In this document: piece after piece, positions 11,428 to 23,266 of the stretch
Position numbering within the stretch: the stretch's first letter is position 1
How the letters are laid out: each line of letters starts with the position of its first letter
Assembly: GCA_024516155.1 (NCBI GenBank)
Contig: JAJJXM010000003.1
Coordinates: forward strand, 930,001-994,000
Reading direction: 5' to 3'
Source: Pyronema omphalodes
Lineage: Eukaryota > Ascomycota > Pezizomycetes > Pezizales > Pyronemataceae
DNA length: 64,000 bases
Notes under the pieces: generated by a model
Seen by the model: the letters and a program-made list of their open reading frames with translations, nothing else
Told to the model about the DNA's origin: nothing
Database searches by the model: none
Translations under genes and position numbers: made by a program

Positions 11428-12518
11428 TTTTCCGGGGGACGAAGTGGGGGTCGTTCTGGAGATGAAACAAGACAGGTACCGATATGCTTTTGAGGACTGG
11501 GGACCGAAAGCATAGTAGATGCCATGTGGGAGGTTGGAAGCTATAAAGAGTCATGGATCACGACTATCGAAGTAGTTATCTGAGACCCACAAGACGAACC
11601 AAGACAACACTTCCATCGCATCTTCCACAAAAAAAACCAAGGCTGACGCCAATGGCCATTGATTGAAAAGATTTTCTTTTGTCGATCTGTGCGCGGGCTG
11701 CTTGTCTTACACCGGAGGGTGGTTTGACGTGACTAGCGGCAATACTGATCGATCATGTAAAACCGCACGGGTATTTGCTTTGTGCAATATAGACAGCCAT
11801 GAATTATGTATCAATTCTCCGGGGCTAAAGCATCCTCGGTTCCAGTTGAGAAAGGAATTCTGGAACAAGCTTGCAAAACGTGTGACGTCGATGTATGTAG
11901 TAAACATCGTGCCCCATTTGATAAGCCCCATTATAAATTGAACTTGAGCGAAAAGAAACGGCAATTAGTATCTTTGTGTAATATACCTACGGTGTCACGT
12001 CAGCATTTTATTACGAATCTATTAGCCTGTATACAATAATGCAAAACAGTTGTGGTTGTTGAATTGTCTGAGTCGTGATATATATGCTTGGTAAGGACGC
12101 CAATCGATGACATGGCGATAAATCCGGATGGCGATCAGCTACACTCGGACGAGAGTCAACTTCTCGACGCCCAATGGTTGTATCTATGGGCTTTTCTAAG
12201 ATCGCATAACATTGTAGCACATATCGTACCAAATCCGGGAGATCGTTACCAAGCATCCACAAAGGCTGAGAGACTACATATGTAGAAATATGTAAGCTTC
12301 TTAAGCTGTCTATTTTTAGCACATGGATCTCCGGCCATCAATAATAAAGCCACAATATATGTACGATTATCCCGAGATCATGATACCACACCCGGTGAGT
12401 TCCCGTAATATTTGTCAACTAGGTTCAGTTCTTATTTCCCAGTCTTGGCTGTACATGTGGTACAGCTCCCGCATGCAGTGCGTTCTAAATATGCATGTAA
12501 TTTGTCGATGGAACCAGC

Positions 12519-12590
12519 TTCTCCTCCTCCTCCTCCTCCTCCTCCTCCTCCTCCTCCTCCTCCTCCTCCTCCTCCTCCTCCTCCTCCTCT
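12519..12590. repeat. (CTC)n microsatellite, about 24 units
   Basis: A nearly pure trinucleotide array of about 72 bp. It generates artificial poly-Leu and poly-Pro frames on the plus strand, which I do not regard as genes. Confidence 0.95.
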
Positions 12591-13670
12591 GGTTAAATCA
12601 ACATAGCCTTAAAGCAAACACCTTGTCATAAGGTGCAAGTAAGAATTGAGGAATATGTAAGAACTGAACTTTTTCTATTCGGAGTCGACAGATACATATA
12701 GTGCACCTTGATTGCGTTGTGCATCGATTGAAATGGGAATTACACTAGCTAGGGCTGCATAACATGCTACACGATGACTTTGTGCAACAATGTACCGCAA
12801 TGCACTAAGGGCCCTAAAATTTAGCTTCAAAGTATGTTAGTATCGAATTCCAGAGAAAGAAACGATGAACTTAATGATTAACGAAAAGAGGGGTGTGTGG
12901 GTATGATAATGAGTTAACAGCAGAAGGTTTAAAGATCAAATTCATAGCGAGCGTCGAGAATAGGTGTTTAGGAACTATTATTTGCCTTTGGAGAGTAGTA
13001 AAACTTTGTGGGCACGCATCTCAGACTTTAACGCGACGGGTAATTAGTGGTCGATCAGCAGCACAAAAGACTGATGTAGACAGAACACAGATCCAAGGCC
13101 GCTGAATAAGACTTTATTGATAATATCCGTAAATATTCATCTATACAAAAGCGACGTGCCGCAACCCATTTCGCGCCCTAAAGAACGTGAGTATATCTCA
13201 AGATAGCCACATGCATACATAAGAAATTCAATTTGAACATAAACAAACATAAAATACCCAGCAGCCAGAACTAAACCCACATCCACACATAACCACTATA
13301 CATAACCCTACCAAACCTCTAGGATCCCCCGAGAAATCCTAGTAGCGATATCTACATACCTATTTCTCTCCCATTCTCTTTAAAAAAATCATAAAGTCAA
13401 TCCATCGCGAATCAATCGCGATTCACTTTTCAATTACAGCAGCGAACAAAGTAGTATCATCAACATTTGGCTATAATCTTGCAGTATCGTCAGCATACAC
13501 TATCTATCTACGCTATATACAGTATCTACATTATCTACACTTATTCCATATCTATCATCAAAACTGGTATCTACATACCAGCCGAAAATCCAGAGCCGCG
13601 GATCCACCGGAGGATATGAGTGATATAGTATGTATGAATATTGGGTTCAAAGACTTCCTCCCGGCAGCCG

Positions 13671-13725
13671 TGGAAATCGTGGAAATTGTGGAAATTGTAG
13701 AAATTGTGGGAATTTTGGAAATAGA
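13671..13725. repeat. Short 9-bp minisatellite
   Basis: About five to six degenerate units of GTGGAAATT/TGTAGAAAT stand in tandem in otherwise AT-rich intergenic DNA. Confidence 0.6.
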
Positions 13726-13838
13726 TAGATTATACTACTGATGTCATTCATCAATCCATGCAAATTTATAAATCCGATTCGAACCCTGAGGAGATATTCC
13801 GTGAAGACCAGTGGGACCTGGGGTTAAGGATGATTCTG

Positions 13839-14398
13839 CTACACTGGATGCTTTGTGTAATTACTTATTAGCAATGCTGGAATGTCTGGGGGAGATGATG
13901 AGATATTGTGGGGAGGCTTTAGTGAGGAGATTTTGGTGAGAGTATACGTATGTGTTTGTGATTGTAGTATTGTGGGATCGGTGCTGGGAGGTAGAGGGTT
14001 GCGAATAGAGTACTGTGGCCTGGAGGATAGTTCACCTGCCACAGAGCTATCCGACACGGAGTAGATATGTTTCAACTTCACCACTTAAATCTCTGCAAAT
14101 CAAGCGAGTAAAATCTGCGAACATATCCACGACTACGATGAAAACCATTGACCGGAAACGTTTTATAATATAACGAATAAATTTTCGATATTTAAAAAAA
14201 AAAACATTATGCTATGTACCTACCACCAAAAATCAAAAGTACATAATCGTTCCCTTCCCCTCCCCCCTCCCTCCCCCCTCAAATAGTTCAAATTCAAAAT
14301 TCAAATCCAAAACTCCATTATTCCATTATTCCGGTTCCAAAAAAAAACACAAAAAAACGCCTCAATAACCATCAATTAGTTAGTTATTGCTCCATTAT
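13839..14398. other. 3' flank of ornithine aminotransferase
   Basis: Contains the 3' untranslated side of the gene ending at 14399, with poly-A and pyrimidine tracts. A minus-strand open stretch at 13839-14084 begins at GTG rather than ATG, has no splice partner and is not called. Confidence 0.4.
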
Positions 14399-15985
14399 TT
14401 AATGGTGATCCCCGGCGTCAACATGCTCCTCCTTATCTAGCATTTCCTTTGTCCAGGATGGCAGGGCCTCCAAAGCCTGTCTAAAGATCTCGATACTCTG
14501 ATCAATCTGATCCTCAGTGATGACCAGCGGTGGAGCCAAACGGATGATATTTTGATGTGTTGGTTTGGCGAGTAAACCCATACTCTTCAAAATTAAACAC
14601 AAATGCCATGCAGTTTTTCCATGGGTTTTAGATTCATCGATAACCACTGCATTAAGCAAACCTTTGCCGCGGATAATGCTGATGGCGGGGTGGTTGAGAG
14701 ACGCGAGACCGGCACGGAAACGTTCACCGAGGACTTGGGCTCGCTCGGTGAGATTCTCGTCGCGAACTACTTCGAGTGCTGCGAGTGCTACGGCACAGCC
14801 GAGGGGGTTACCGCCGTAGGTTGAACCATGGGTGCCGGGTTCGATACAGAGCATGACATCCTTGTTGGCGAGAACGGCGGAGACAGGGTAGACACCACCG
14901 GAGATTGCCTTTCCGAGGGTCACAATGTCGGGCTTGATGCCGAAGTGTTCGTAGCAGAGTAGCTTTCCAGTTCGTGCGATTCCTAGAGTCGTCAGTATTT
15001 TTATTCTTGTGCTCGGATAGATGATTAATCATGAGGGCTTACCGGTTTGAATCTCATCGCAGATAAGGAGGACGTTATGCTTGGTACATAGCTCGCGAAC
15101 TTTCTTGAGGTAGTCATCATCGGGCACTACGATTCCTGCTTCTCCCTGAATTGGCTCCACCAAAAATGCAGCAACCTTGTCTCCGTAGACATTGAGAACC
15201 TCTTCCAAGTCTTCGGCATGGTTGAATCTTAAAGCCTTTCCTGATACTGGAGAAATAGGTCCGATACCTGGGATGTATGGACCATAGTTCTCTCTGCACT
15301 CCGGGTCTGTGCTCATCGATACTGCGCTGAATGTACGTCCATGGAAGTTCTCTGCAACTCCTAATACTATGGCTTCGTTCTGGGGAATCTTCTTGACTTT
15401 GTAACCCCATTTGCGTGCAAGCTTCATTGCTGTCTCGACTGCTTCGGCTCCGGTGTTCATGGGGAGGACCATGTCGTAACCGAAGTACTAGGATGTGTTA
15501 GAACATAGATTACGATAACGGAATCTATTAGGACTAGAACCTACCTCGGTCACAAATTTAGAGAACATGGGGAAGACATCGTTGTAGAAGGCACGAGAGG
15601 AGAGTGTGAGCCGCTGGGCTTGATCGATTAAAGCACCAACAATCTTTGGGTGACAGTGGCCTTGGTTGACAGCAGAGTAGGCACTTAGAAAGTCGAGGTA
15701 TTGCTTGCCCTATTCTGTTATCAGCATCAACCTTCAAGATCTAGATAGCATCGAGTCCCGTACCTCTGGATCCCAGACATGCACCCCATTAGCTCTGGAG
15801 AATACAATTGGTAGGGGATGATAGTTGTGTGCAGCATGCTTGTGCTCGAGTTCGATAGCCTGATTAGTGGAGGACGAGTGATAGCTGTTCGAGCTGGTGG
15901 AGCTTAAGCTTGTGCTTGTGCCTGAGCTCTTTGTGCCGTTCAAAACGGGGGTGGTGTTGGTGGATGCAGACTTGGAGGGTGACAT
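14399..15985 (-). CDS. CAR2: Ornithine aminotransferase (ornithine-oxo-acid transaminase)
   Basis: Four exons on the minus strand (15985-15764, 15709-15545, 15487-15043, 14982-14399) encode 471 residues. It is a PLP enzyme that moves the delta-amino group of ornithine to 2-oxoglutarate, giving glutamate semialdehyde for proline and arginine catabolism. The family is recognised by [21 protein letters not shown] (PLP phosphate binding), [24 protein letters not shown] with the PLP-ring Asp, [15 protein letters not shown] with the Schiff-base Lys near residue 302, and [11 protein letters not shown]. The first about 45 residues are a Ser/Thr-rich leader unlike the conserved core. I chose the ATG at 15985 because it has an A at -3, and upstream in-frame codons are only TTG. 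The enzyme is probably cytosolic, as in other fungi. The known yeast gene name CAR2 is used by homology. Confidence 0.95.
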
Positions 15986-16258
15986 TGTAGATGTTGGCGG
16001 GGGATGATATGAGGGAATACTTATCAAAGGAGGCGTATGCGGAGGTATATATAGTCCTTTCCTTCGGGACCAGCTTGTGACGGGCGGATTTCCACATTTC
16101 AGGGACCCTTCTCGTTTTGCTTCTCTCGCTGAGCTTCAACAAGCTTAGCTCTGAAGCTCCCCACAGATGATCCGCTGCCCACGAGACCGGGGTTAACCTA
16201 GCCAATCACAGCGCACGCCAAGCGGGTCAACATGGTTAGCTGCGGCTCCCTGTCTCAC

Positions 16259-16374
16259 GGGCCGCGACGAGCTACCTCTAAGTGTTAGAGAGAGCACCGG
16301 GAATCACCGGTCATGCACATCCCGCACACCGCAACGAGTCGGGCCGCCACGAGATGCCTCTAAGTGTTAGACCG
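16259..16374 (+). repeat. Direct repeat pair, about 33 bp
   Basis: GGGCCGCGACGAGCTACCTC at 16259 onward and GGGCCGCCACGAGATGCCTC at 16342 onward both continue TAAGTGTTAGA. They lie in direct orientation about 83 bp apart, upstream of CAR2. No function can be read from them. Confidence 0.7.
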
Positions 16375-17198
16375 AAGGTGAGAGATGTGCAATCGGGATG
16401 CCATAAGGAGCGAATATTGTTGTTTAATCGGAGATGCTGAAAATAGTGGCAAGCTGTTATCTATGAGATGGGGATGAGATGCTGGATTCTGTTATCTACG
16501 AGATGGGGCTGAGATGTGTTTTGTGGACTACGAATAATTCAACTGCCCGCTACCCGACCTGCTGTGTTGGTTGCCTCGTGCAGGTCACGTTCGGATAAGC
16601 TGTCTGCCTATAAGCACATGATCATTGTGTAACCAATGTTTGCCATGATTAGTCCATGATATCCCATGAAACACGATAAGCAGACATGTGCAGTGGCAAC
16701 TCGATGATGAAATCTTGAGTTCAAGTATATTATATCCCAGGAAATACAGGTTATCGTAAGATTACATACGGTCTTTTATTACACAATACACTGGGGAAAC
16801 TTCTCATTCTTTGGCCGAAACGAGATTTCAGGAATGAATTAATGGTATAGTTTGACACCGGTAGGTAATAGCCTTCGAAACAAAGAAAACTCTCTGTTAT
16901 CCGTTTGTTTTTTTTAAACAGCGATTTATGTCATTTCTATGAGATATGTAGTGCTTACAGTTGTATTGAGCCAACCCGAAACGGATAGAGACGTCCCCGC
17001 AAAACCTTATCCCGGGTCAGTAATCAGTCAGCATTAAAGTAAACGACAACATTCAAGGCAGGTAAACCATTCCACCTGGATACCAATAATCAAGAATACT
17101 GATCAACAAAATGGGGGCCGAGTGTAGATAAAAGAAAGAAAAAAGGGCGGTTCCGGGCGCTGTGGTCTCCAATACTCGTAAAGACATTGCATGGCATT

Positions 17199-17450
17199 AT
17201 CAACAAGCGCTCTCTAAGTGCGGCAGGAAGATCTTGGCACCAAGCATTGGGCACCCGCAAGCGCTCACTCAGTACGCCAGGAAGGTCTTGGCACTCCAAG
17301 CACAGGGCTGCGGGCATCAACAAGCACTCAGAGTGCGGCAGGGAGATCTTGGCACTCCAAGCACAAGGCTATGCCCGGTGCCGCTGTGGGCATCAACAAG
17401 TGCCAAGTTCCCTATGCTTCAGCGGAATCTTGGCACCAAGCACCGTGCAA
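17199..17450 (+). repeat. Degenerate tandem repeat, four units
   Basis: Four imperfect units of roughly 54-82 bp share ATCAACAAGC...GCGGCAGG.AGATCTTGGCAC.CCAAGCAC. The marker ATCTTGGCAC or GTCTTGGCAC recurs at 17231, 17285, 17345 and 17427. All three plus frames stay open across it, which explains the overlapping spurious frames. Confidence 0.75.
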
Positions 17451-18868
17451 CCGAGCATCACAAATCACTCTTCCACTTCCATTCCTCTTCATCTCAACAT
17501 TCTCACGCAGCCTCGCAACCTAAACAAGCTTTTAATCCTCTGTACAATTTGAAACAGCCTTCAAAAAATGGAAAAATAAAAGACATTTCCTTCCCAGGCT
17601 TTCGAAGCTCAAGACTTTCATGTCGAATCCCGCTTCATTGCGTCACTACGTCACTACGTCATAACGGCAATAGCTACGGCAACGGCCACAAGCAGACCCG
17701 TCACAAACCGAACCTTCGTATCCTACGCGTTAAAGTCGATGCCAGGTGTTATATTACATTATATACGTTACTGGGTATCTGCTATGTGAGGTCACTGGGT
17801 GTTACAATTATTGCCTTTTGGCTGGCTTCTTGGATGGGTGAATAATGATAATAAATTGGTTGATGGTTTGCTGATATGGTAATTTGGTAACCATAGATTC
17901 AATAATCTGGTCAGGTGAGAGTGATACATCATGCGTGATCTGATTAGAGGAGAGTAGAGCACATAGAGTAGATTTTGTGAAGCTGTGATTGAGACTATGA
18001 GCCCATGGTACTTCTGGAGTCTGGGGTCCTCTGCAATCCTCGAAATAACTAAACACAGTGCATAATTTGAAGTACCAGAGGGAGAATAATCATCACTTCT
18101 ATAACAAATGGTGCTTGTTACTACCTTTTACTTGTAATTTACCACTTGCTACTTGCTACATTCACATGGGAGAAACATCATACATACATGAATTCTTTGT
18201 ATATCCCAACGTCAGTACCCAAGCCCCCGCGCATGTATGTAAACAAGCTGTGGACTATTGAAGTTTCGAAGAACTTTAGTACGATATGCTCTGGTAGTTG
18301 AAACTTGATACTCGAACTCCAAGACAAATTTTATCTTGATTAAGAATTTGGCAGGACTTTGTCGGCGCCTGTGTCTTGGGCCTCGATTGAGTGATCGTCG
18401 ATGAGTCTACTGGGGCTATATATACACTCATAGGTTTTTCAAACCTTGCTTCGGGAATACCATCATACATAAAAAACATTAAACGACAAAGGGTGCTTGT
18501 TTCAGGAATTATATTACAGAATTACACAGGCAGGCATAAGGAAATTCGATGAGTAAGTAAAACTGATAAGTAGATACTGGCCCAGCTAAATGGCGATGGA
18601 AACTGGAAAGTACTGAATGGCTAGCCGCTAGACAGTGTGGTTTTGGCTATTTATTATACTGGTATAATATCGCGGGGTAACTAGGGGCATATAGAGACAC
18701 TAAAAAAAGCACAGGTCTATGGAGAAAACCATTTGGATTCTCTATCAGCATATATTATGCAAACACAAACCTCTAAATCTTCGTTTCCCGTTCCCTATCC
18801 TCTATACCATCTCCCCATTTATTTCCTCGCCACAACCCCCCCCCCCCCCCCTCCCCCGCGGACGCAAG

Positions 18869-19540
18869 CTACTCATCATCATCCCATTGATGTATCTTTC
18901 CAGCAAACGTTATCCACTCCTCTATACTTCTTACCACCCCACCATCCCCTGACTCAGGAACCTGTCCATGTCCCCATACTGTAATCTTATCGAATGTTGC
19001 AAGGGTTTTTATCTCTTTTGCGACTGCTTCTTCTTCATCATCTTCGTCTTCGTTTTCGTTTTCTGGAGAGATGGCGTCGGTGGTGGTTTCGAGGATTGCG
19101 CCTGGGGTTTGTTAGTTGGTGAAGGGAAGAAATAGGAAAGTGAGGTTGCAGATGAGGTAAAAGCGGGGTAAAGGGAGGGGAGGAAAGTGAGGGGTGATGG
19201 GGGTAAAGCTCGAAAGCGTGCAAGTGCATGCGAGTGAACGTAGGTGAAGCGAAACCTGCAGATCAAAGGACCTCCCCTCCCCCCCCCCCCTCCTCCCCCT
19301 TTAAAATCCCCCATTCAACAAAAAAAAAGAAAACCACCTACCAACAACACCCTCCGGCAGCTGTATATTCCTTCCTTCCAACTTCCGTCCTCTAAAATAC
19401 GCCGTGCACTTCCCCTCCTCCATCTTCGGATCCCAATGTTTTTTTGTTGCCGCTACCGGGCCGTTATGCAAGATGTTACATGGGAGAAGGTTTACGCTGG
19501 CTGGTTTTGTTGATGTTGCAATTGGGGCTATGGCGTGCAT
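18869..19540 (-). CDS. RNH203: Ribonuclease H2 subunit C
   Basis: Two exons on the minus strand, 19540-19342 and 19101-18869, with donor GTAGGT and acceptor CCCCAG, encode 143 residues. RNase H2C is a non-catalytic subunit of the heterotrimer that removes ribonucleotides from DNA in the nucleus. The family signatures are VNLLPCNILHNGPV near the N-terminus, AYFRGRKLEG, and QLPEGVVGAILETT, which is completed only after splicing. The C-terminal block reads ITVWGHGQVPES then a short tail ending WDDDE. The middle carries an acidic insert (ENENEDEDDEEE). The intron is about 240 bp, long for this genome, and pyrimidine-rich near its acceptor. The length agrees with small fungal H2C proteins. Confidence 0.87.
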
Positions 19541-20112
19541 TTTGGTTAGTTGGGTTGATTATAACGAGCGCGGTTGTGGACGGTGGGATGGAGGTTAAGG
19601 AATGTGGTGAGGTGGTGATTTTGCTGGCGGGTACTAGAGGGTTTGGAGTCTGGATGACGCGACGCGATATAACGCCTCGTTAGATGCCAGGGACACGCGA
19701 AAAAGTCGCGTTGGAGAACACGTGATCTGGGAACGGATATATGTATACACGATACTTGAAGAGCTCTATGGAGGTTGTTGACCACGTATAAAATAAGATC
19801 CTCGGAGGCATAAGTATAAAATCTAAGATCCGGAAACGGCTGCTAATATTTGGAGATTTCTTTAGATCCGCTATCGATCTCGTGTTTGATAATCGAAACG
19901 CGTTCACGCGTTTATATATTAACCTCATCTCACACCCCTTCTTCCTTCATTAATAACATAATGACAAATAACCGTAACCCCATTAACGCCAACTTAAAAA
20001 ACCTGCTCTGTGACTGTGTAGTTTTGTACCTCTGCAGCTCTGTGTCTCTGCGGGCGTGTCCCACCACCCCATAGCTATAACTAGCCCTTCCTTCATCATT
20101 GCGGGGCGCATT

Positions 20113-20913
20113 TTACGCTTCATCCTTCATAACAACATCCCTCTCCTTCTCGTGCCACTCCTCCAAAAACCTGGCCAGCGCAAGTAAAGGTTCCTTGGGC
20201 TGTGTACTAGCCAACATCTTCATTCCCTCTAATAACGCAGGGGTGACCTGTTCATTGAGATACTTCCTCGCCGGGGCACCACCTGGGGGAATTTGGTTCG
20301 CGGGTATTGCAGGTGTAGATCTAGGTTGTGCCGATGTATGTGCTGAGGGGGTTGAAGCAGATGGTGTTGAAGCTTGTGCGGGCTGAGGACTTGGCTGATG
20401 GGAGGGATGAGGAGATTCTAGGCGCTGTCGTTTATTATTAGTCTTAGTATGAGATTTTCGTAGGGTCATTTTTTCTTTTTTCTAATCTGATTTTTTTCTG
20501 GTATCTAGGGAGCAATGAAAAAAAAGAAGAGGGTAAAAAATAATAGATACCTGAGGTGGTGGAGAAAACATAATGGGAGGAAGATGTCGTGGTTGATCGT
20601 AACTATGATTTTGTTCCCTTTGTCCTCTTTCTATGTGTTCTCTAGATTCCCTTTGTTTGAATTCTCTAGCCGCTTGGGAGTTGTCGCGTTCCTGGTGGAT
20701 AGGATTGAATGGAGAATCGATTATTGTTGTGCCTATTTGTCGCGTGTTAAGCGGTGGTGCTGATGGTGGCGGTGGTTGTGCGGGGGACGCGCGCGAAAAG
20801 TCGTCTAAGCCCGGATACGTCCCGTGCAGATATGAGTACGCCGGTGGATTCGTTAGGGCGTTCATGCTTAAGTCTACGCGCGTGCGCACGGGAGAGCCGG
20901 TTTCATGAGACAT
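20113..20913 (-). CDS. SDC1: Dpy-30 domain protein, COMPASS subunit Sdc1
   Basis: Two exons on the minus strand, 20913-20551 and 20481-20113, encode 243 residues. The C-terminal helical pair PARKYLNEQVTPALLEGMKM followed by LASTQPKEPLLALARFLEEW is the Dpy-30 motif. In Sdc1 this motif dimerises and binds the Bre2 subunit of the Set1/COMPASS H3K4 methyltransferase. The N-terminal two thirds are Pro/Ser/Gln-rich and probably disordered. The intron has donor GTATCT and the only in-frame acceptor is CAGATTAG at 20482. A shorter alternative would start at ATG 20469 in exon 2 and give 118 residues, close to small Sdc1 proteins, so the true start is not fixed by sequence. The neighbour RNH203 lies on the same strand about 570 bp away. 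Confidence 0.83.
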
Positions 20914-21495
20914 GGGATGCGATGTTTATTTTGGCGAGAATGTGAATGCTGAATGAATTGAAAGTGGCATCAATGAAGGAATGAATGCATGTTAAGATGC
21001 GATGAGGAGCCGCGTTGGTGAAACGTTGCTGCGCTCGGAAGTTGGCCAATCGCCGGAGGTGGGTGAGATGAGACATATTTTCGACCCCGCGGCTGGGGAA
21101 ACATAGATTATCACTGGGGGTTGAGTAGGTAAACAGTGTTCAATGAGTTAAGAATGTCCTGTGGGGATTAGTTTGATTACTTCTCAAAATTAAAAGTAAA
21201 CTATCGATTGTAAAAACTGATCGGTGGTGATTTGTATGCGCCTGGCATCGAGTGATAGGACATGCCTAGTCAAAAAAAATGAAACGAACGGTTGGATAAG
21301 ATATGTTTTGTCAAGAAGTCCATTGAATCTCATTGGAAACTTCTGTATTGCTTGTTAAACTTTATAACTAATTGTATGGAGCTTGCTTTTTGATCGTTTA
21401 TCTTAGACGACTTCAGCTGCCTCCCAAATCAATATCCCTCTCACATGCATGAACACCATCAGCTCCAGCGTAAAATTTCTGCACTCAATGGTTTC
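20914..21495. other. SDC1 promoter and spacer
   Basis: Intergenic DNA up to the hAT target site at 21496-21503. Nothing further is seen. Confidence 0.4.
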
Positions 21496-21503
21496 ACTAA
21501 GGG

Positions 21504-22607
21504 CAGACCTCCCAACCGTATAGCCAGTTTACCGGGTAAAATCGTAAACCAGGTAAACTGAACTGATAATTCACAGTTAGTTGGTGCAGTTTTCGTGTCC
21601 CGGATACGCAGTTGGTTCAGTTTTGAGGGTCTCATAGAACCAGGTAACTGCAGTGCACTGATTGAACTGATTGAACTGACTCGGTAAACAGTTTACTGGT
21701 TGTCAGATACAAACCAGTTTAACCACCTCGTTTACTACTGCGCAGAAGAATAAACAGCCAAACCCATGCATGGAGGATCATAGACAGCCAAACCGGTGCA
21801 AATACTGTACCGAAACCTCGTTTGAACGCACCTCTACTGGTCTGGCTCCTCCTATACATCTCGCCTAGACTATTTTCTCTTGACCTACAGAACTCAACCA
21901 TACCTTACACTGCCATTCTCTCCTACCACCTACAATCAGTTCCGTTACCAGCGGCCTCTCCTCTGTACCACCTGGCTTCAATACCCCGCTAGAACCCCAA
22001 CAAGGCACTGAAGATACGGCAACAGGTAGCCCCACGCAGCCGGACCAGTATATTGATTACTGTGCGCTGAGACTGGAGACAGCACTTGGGGATGATCCTT
22101 CTGCCATTGAGTGGTGGTGTGAGCCCCGGCAGCGGGCCAGGTTCCCCAAACTTTTCAAAACGGCTGTTGAAGTATTGCTGTCTATTCCCGCAATGAGCGC
22201 CGAGCCCGAGCGGCTATTTTTCGAATGCAAGAAAATCATTATATCGGACCTTCATTCGATGCAGGCAGACACTCTGGAGGGCATTGAGGGGCTTAAGAGC
22301 TTCAATCGTAGGCGTCAGTTGTTATTTCTGGGGACCAAATTAGGATCAAATTCTGTTATGGATGCACTGAATAATATTTATTGCCCCTTCATAAACCAGT
22401 TCCTCTTGACAAACCAGTTTTGGCAGTTTTAAACAGTTCACCTGGTTTGCCAAGCCTTGTATTCAGTTAACTGGTTTTCGCAGTTTAACCAGTTTATATT
22501 ACTGACAGTAAACTGAACTGGGTCGCCGTACAGTTCTCATATTCCAACAGTCCGTACAGTCCGTTTTGGCCGTCATTTTAAACTGGTTTGTACGACTGGG
22601 AGGTCTG
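21504..22607 (+). mobile_element. hAT transposon deletion derivative
   Basis: A 1,104-bp element with 17-bp terminal inverted repeats, CAGACCTCCCAACCGTA at 21504-21520 and its inverse at 22591-22607 with two mismatches. It is flanked by the perfect 8-bp target duplication ACTAAGGG (21496-21503 and 22608-22615). About 200 bp next to each end are filled with AACCAGTTT/AAACTGGTT-type repeats in both orientations, which look like subterminal transposase sites. The interior keeps the end of a transposase gene (separate entry). The element is shorter than autonomous hAT elements (about 2.5-4 kb), so most of the transposase has been lost. Confidence 0.94.
21960..22432 (+). pseudogene. hAT transposase C-terminal fragment
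   Basis: An open plus-strand reading from about 21960 to the stop at 22432 contains the hAT dimerisation domain: IEWWCEPRQRARFPKLFKTA, VEVLLSIPAMSAEPERLFFE, then ADTLEGIEGLKSF. The motif 'W...R..FP.L...A...L.IPA.SAEPERLF' is diagnostic of hAT C-termini. The RNase-H-like catalytic core and the zinc finger are absent, so this is a remnant inside a defective element. It may still be transcribed, but activity is not expected. Confidence 0.9.
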
Positions 22608-22615
22608 ACTAAGGG

Positions 22616-23051
22616 TGATAAATACACGCGCGCGTTGTCAAGTCATCAAGAATACTCTCAGCTACCAGCACGTACTGTCGATATGCAGATGCGCCGACAG
22701 ATATTAGACATAAATATCTAAAACCTTTCCTGTATTATCATAACGTGCTATCTCAGATTTTATTCACACGTGGAACTTTCAACGTTAATCTACGCCATTT
22801 TACCATCATCCACCCACTGACTTTTATAACTCTGGGCCTGATGGATGACGTTTATGCTGTTATGCATATGATGCGGGTTGATATATGCGTATCGATAACA
22901 TTGTCTCAGAAGTCAGCGAGGATCGACATCATGTGCGCATTGGCACAAGATACGGGTCGTTATGCAAAATGCTTGGTGGGTGCCATGTGATGTGGAATAA
23001 GTTTTCTATCGCATAAATTTTGTTTGGCATAATCCGTACACAGCATAAGAC

Positions 23052-23088
<37 letters not shown>

Positions 23089-23266
23089 CGCACTTATCTA
23101 TCTTTCCGGACAGCTCCCAAAGAAAGCGTTAAACAGAAAGGGAAAGACATAAGTTCAAGCATAATATTAGCATAATATTAGCACAGAATAATAAGCATAG
23201 AATAGTAACGTTAACTGAGATCAGCATCAGTCCCAATAATCCATCTAGGTATACATGTTTTGGGGT
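22616..23266. other. Spacer with a poly-A tract
   Basis: No gene is supported. It contains a run of 34 A residues (23053-23086) and a duplicated GCATAATATTA near 23159-23180. Confidence 0.5.
23053..23086. repeat. Poly-A homopolymer, 34 bp
   Basis: An uninterrupted A run after AAGACC and before GACGCAC. No target duplication or retroposon body is evident next to it, so I treat it as a simple repeat. Confidence 0.9.

Larger units (their letters stand above)
11428..13838. other. Gene-poor spacer with simple repeats
   Basis: The promoter side of the dehydrogenase lies at the left. I see no supportable gene. The stretch contains the CTC microsatellite (12519-12590) and, near 13490-13560, TATC/CTAC-rich low-complexity DNA. 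Confidence 0.45.
15986..18868. other. Repeat-rich spacer between CAR2 and RNH203
   Basis: About 2.9 kb that starts with the CAR2 promoter. It holds a duplicated 33-bp block (16259-16374), a degenerate tandem array (17199-17450) and a C16 tract at 18836-18851. Long open frames at 17162-17845 come from the tandem array and start with GTG. No gene is supported. Confidence 0.5.

Noticed and set aside
12323..12631. Plus-strand frames with poly-Leu and poly-Pro runs
   Set aside because: They are translations of the CTC microsatellite in different frames.
17162..17845. 227-codon plus-strand frame
   Set aside because: It begins with GTG, crosses the degenerate tandem array and overlaps two other open frames. 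No family resemblance.
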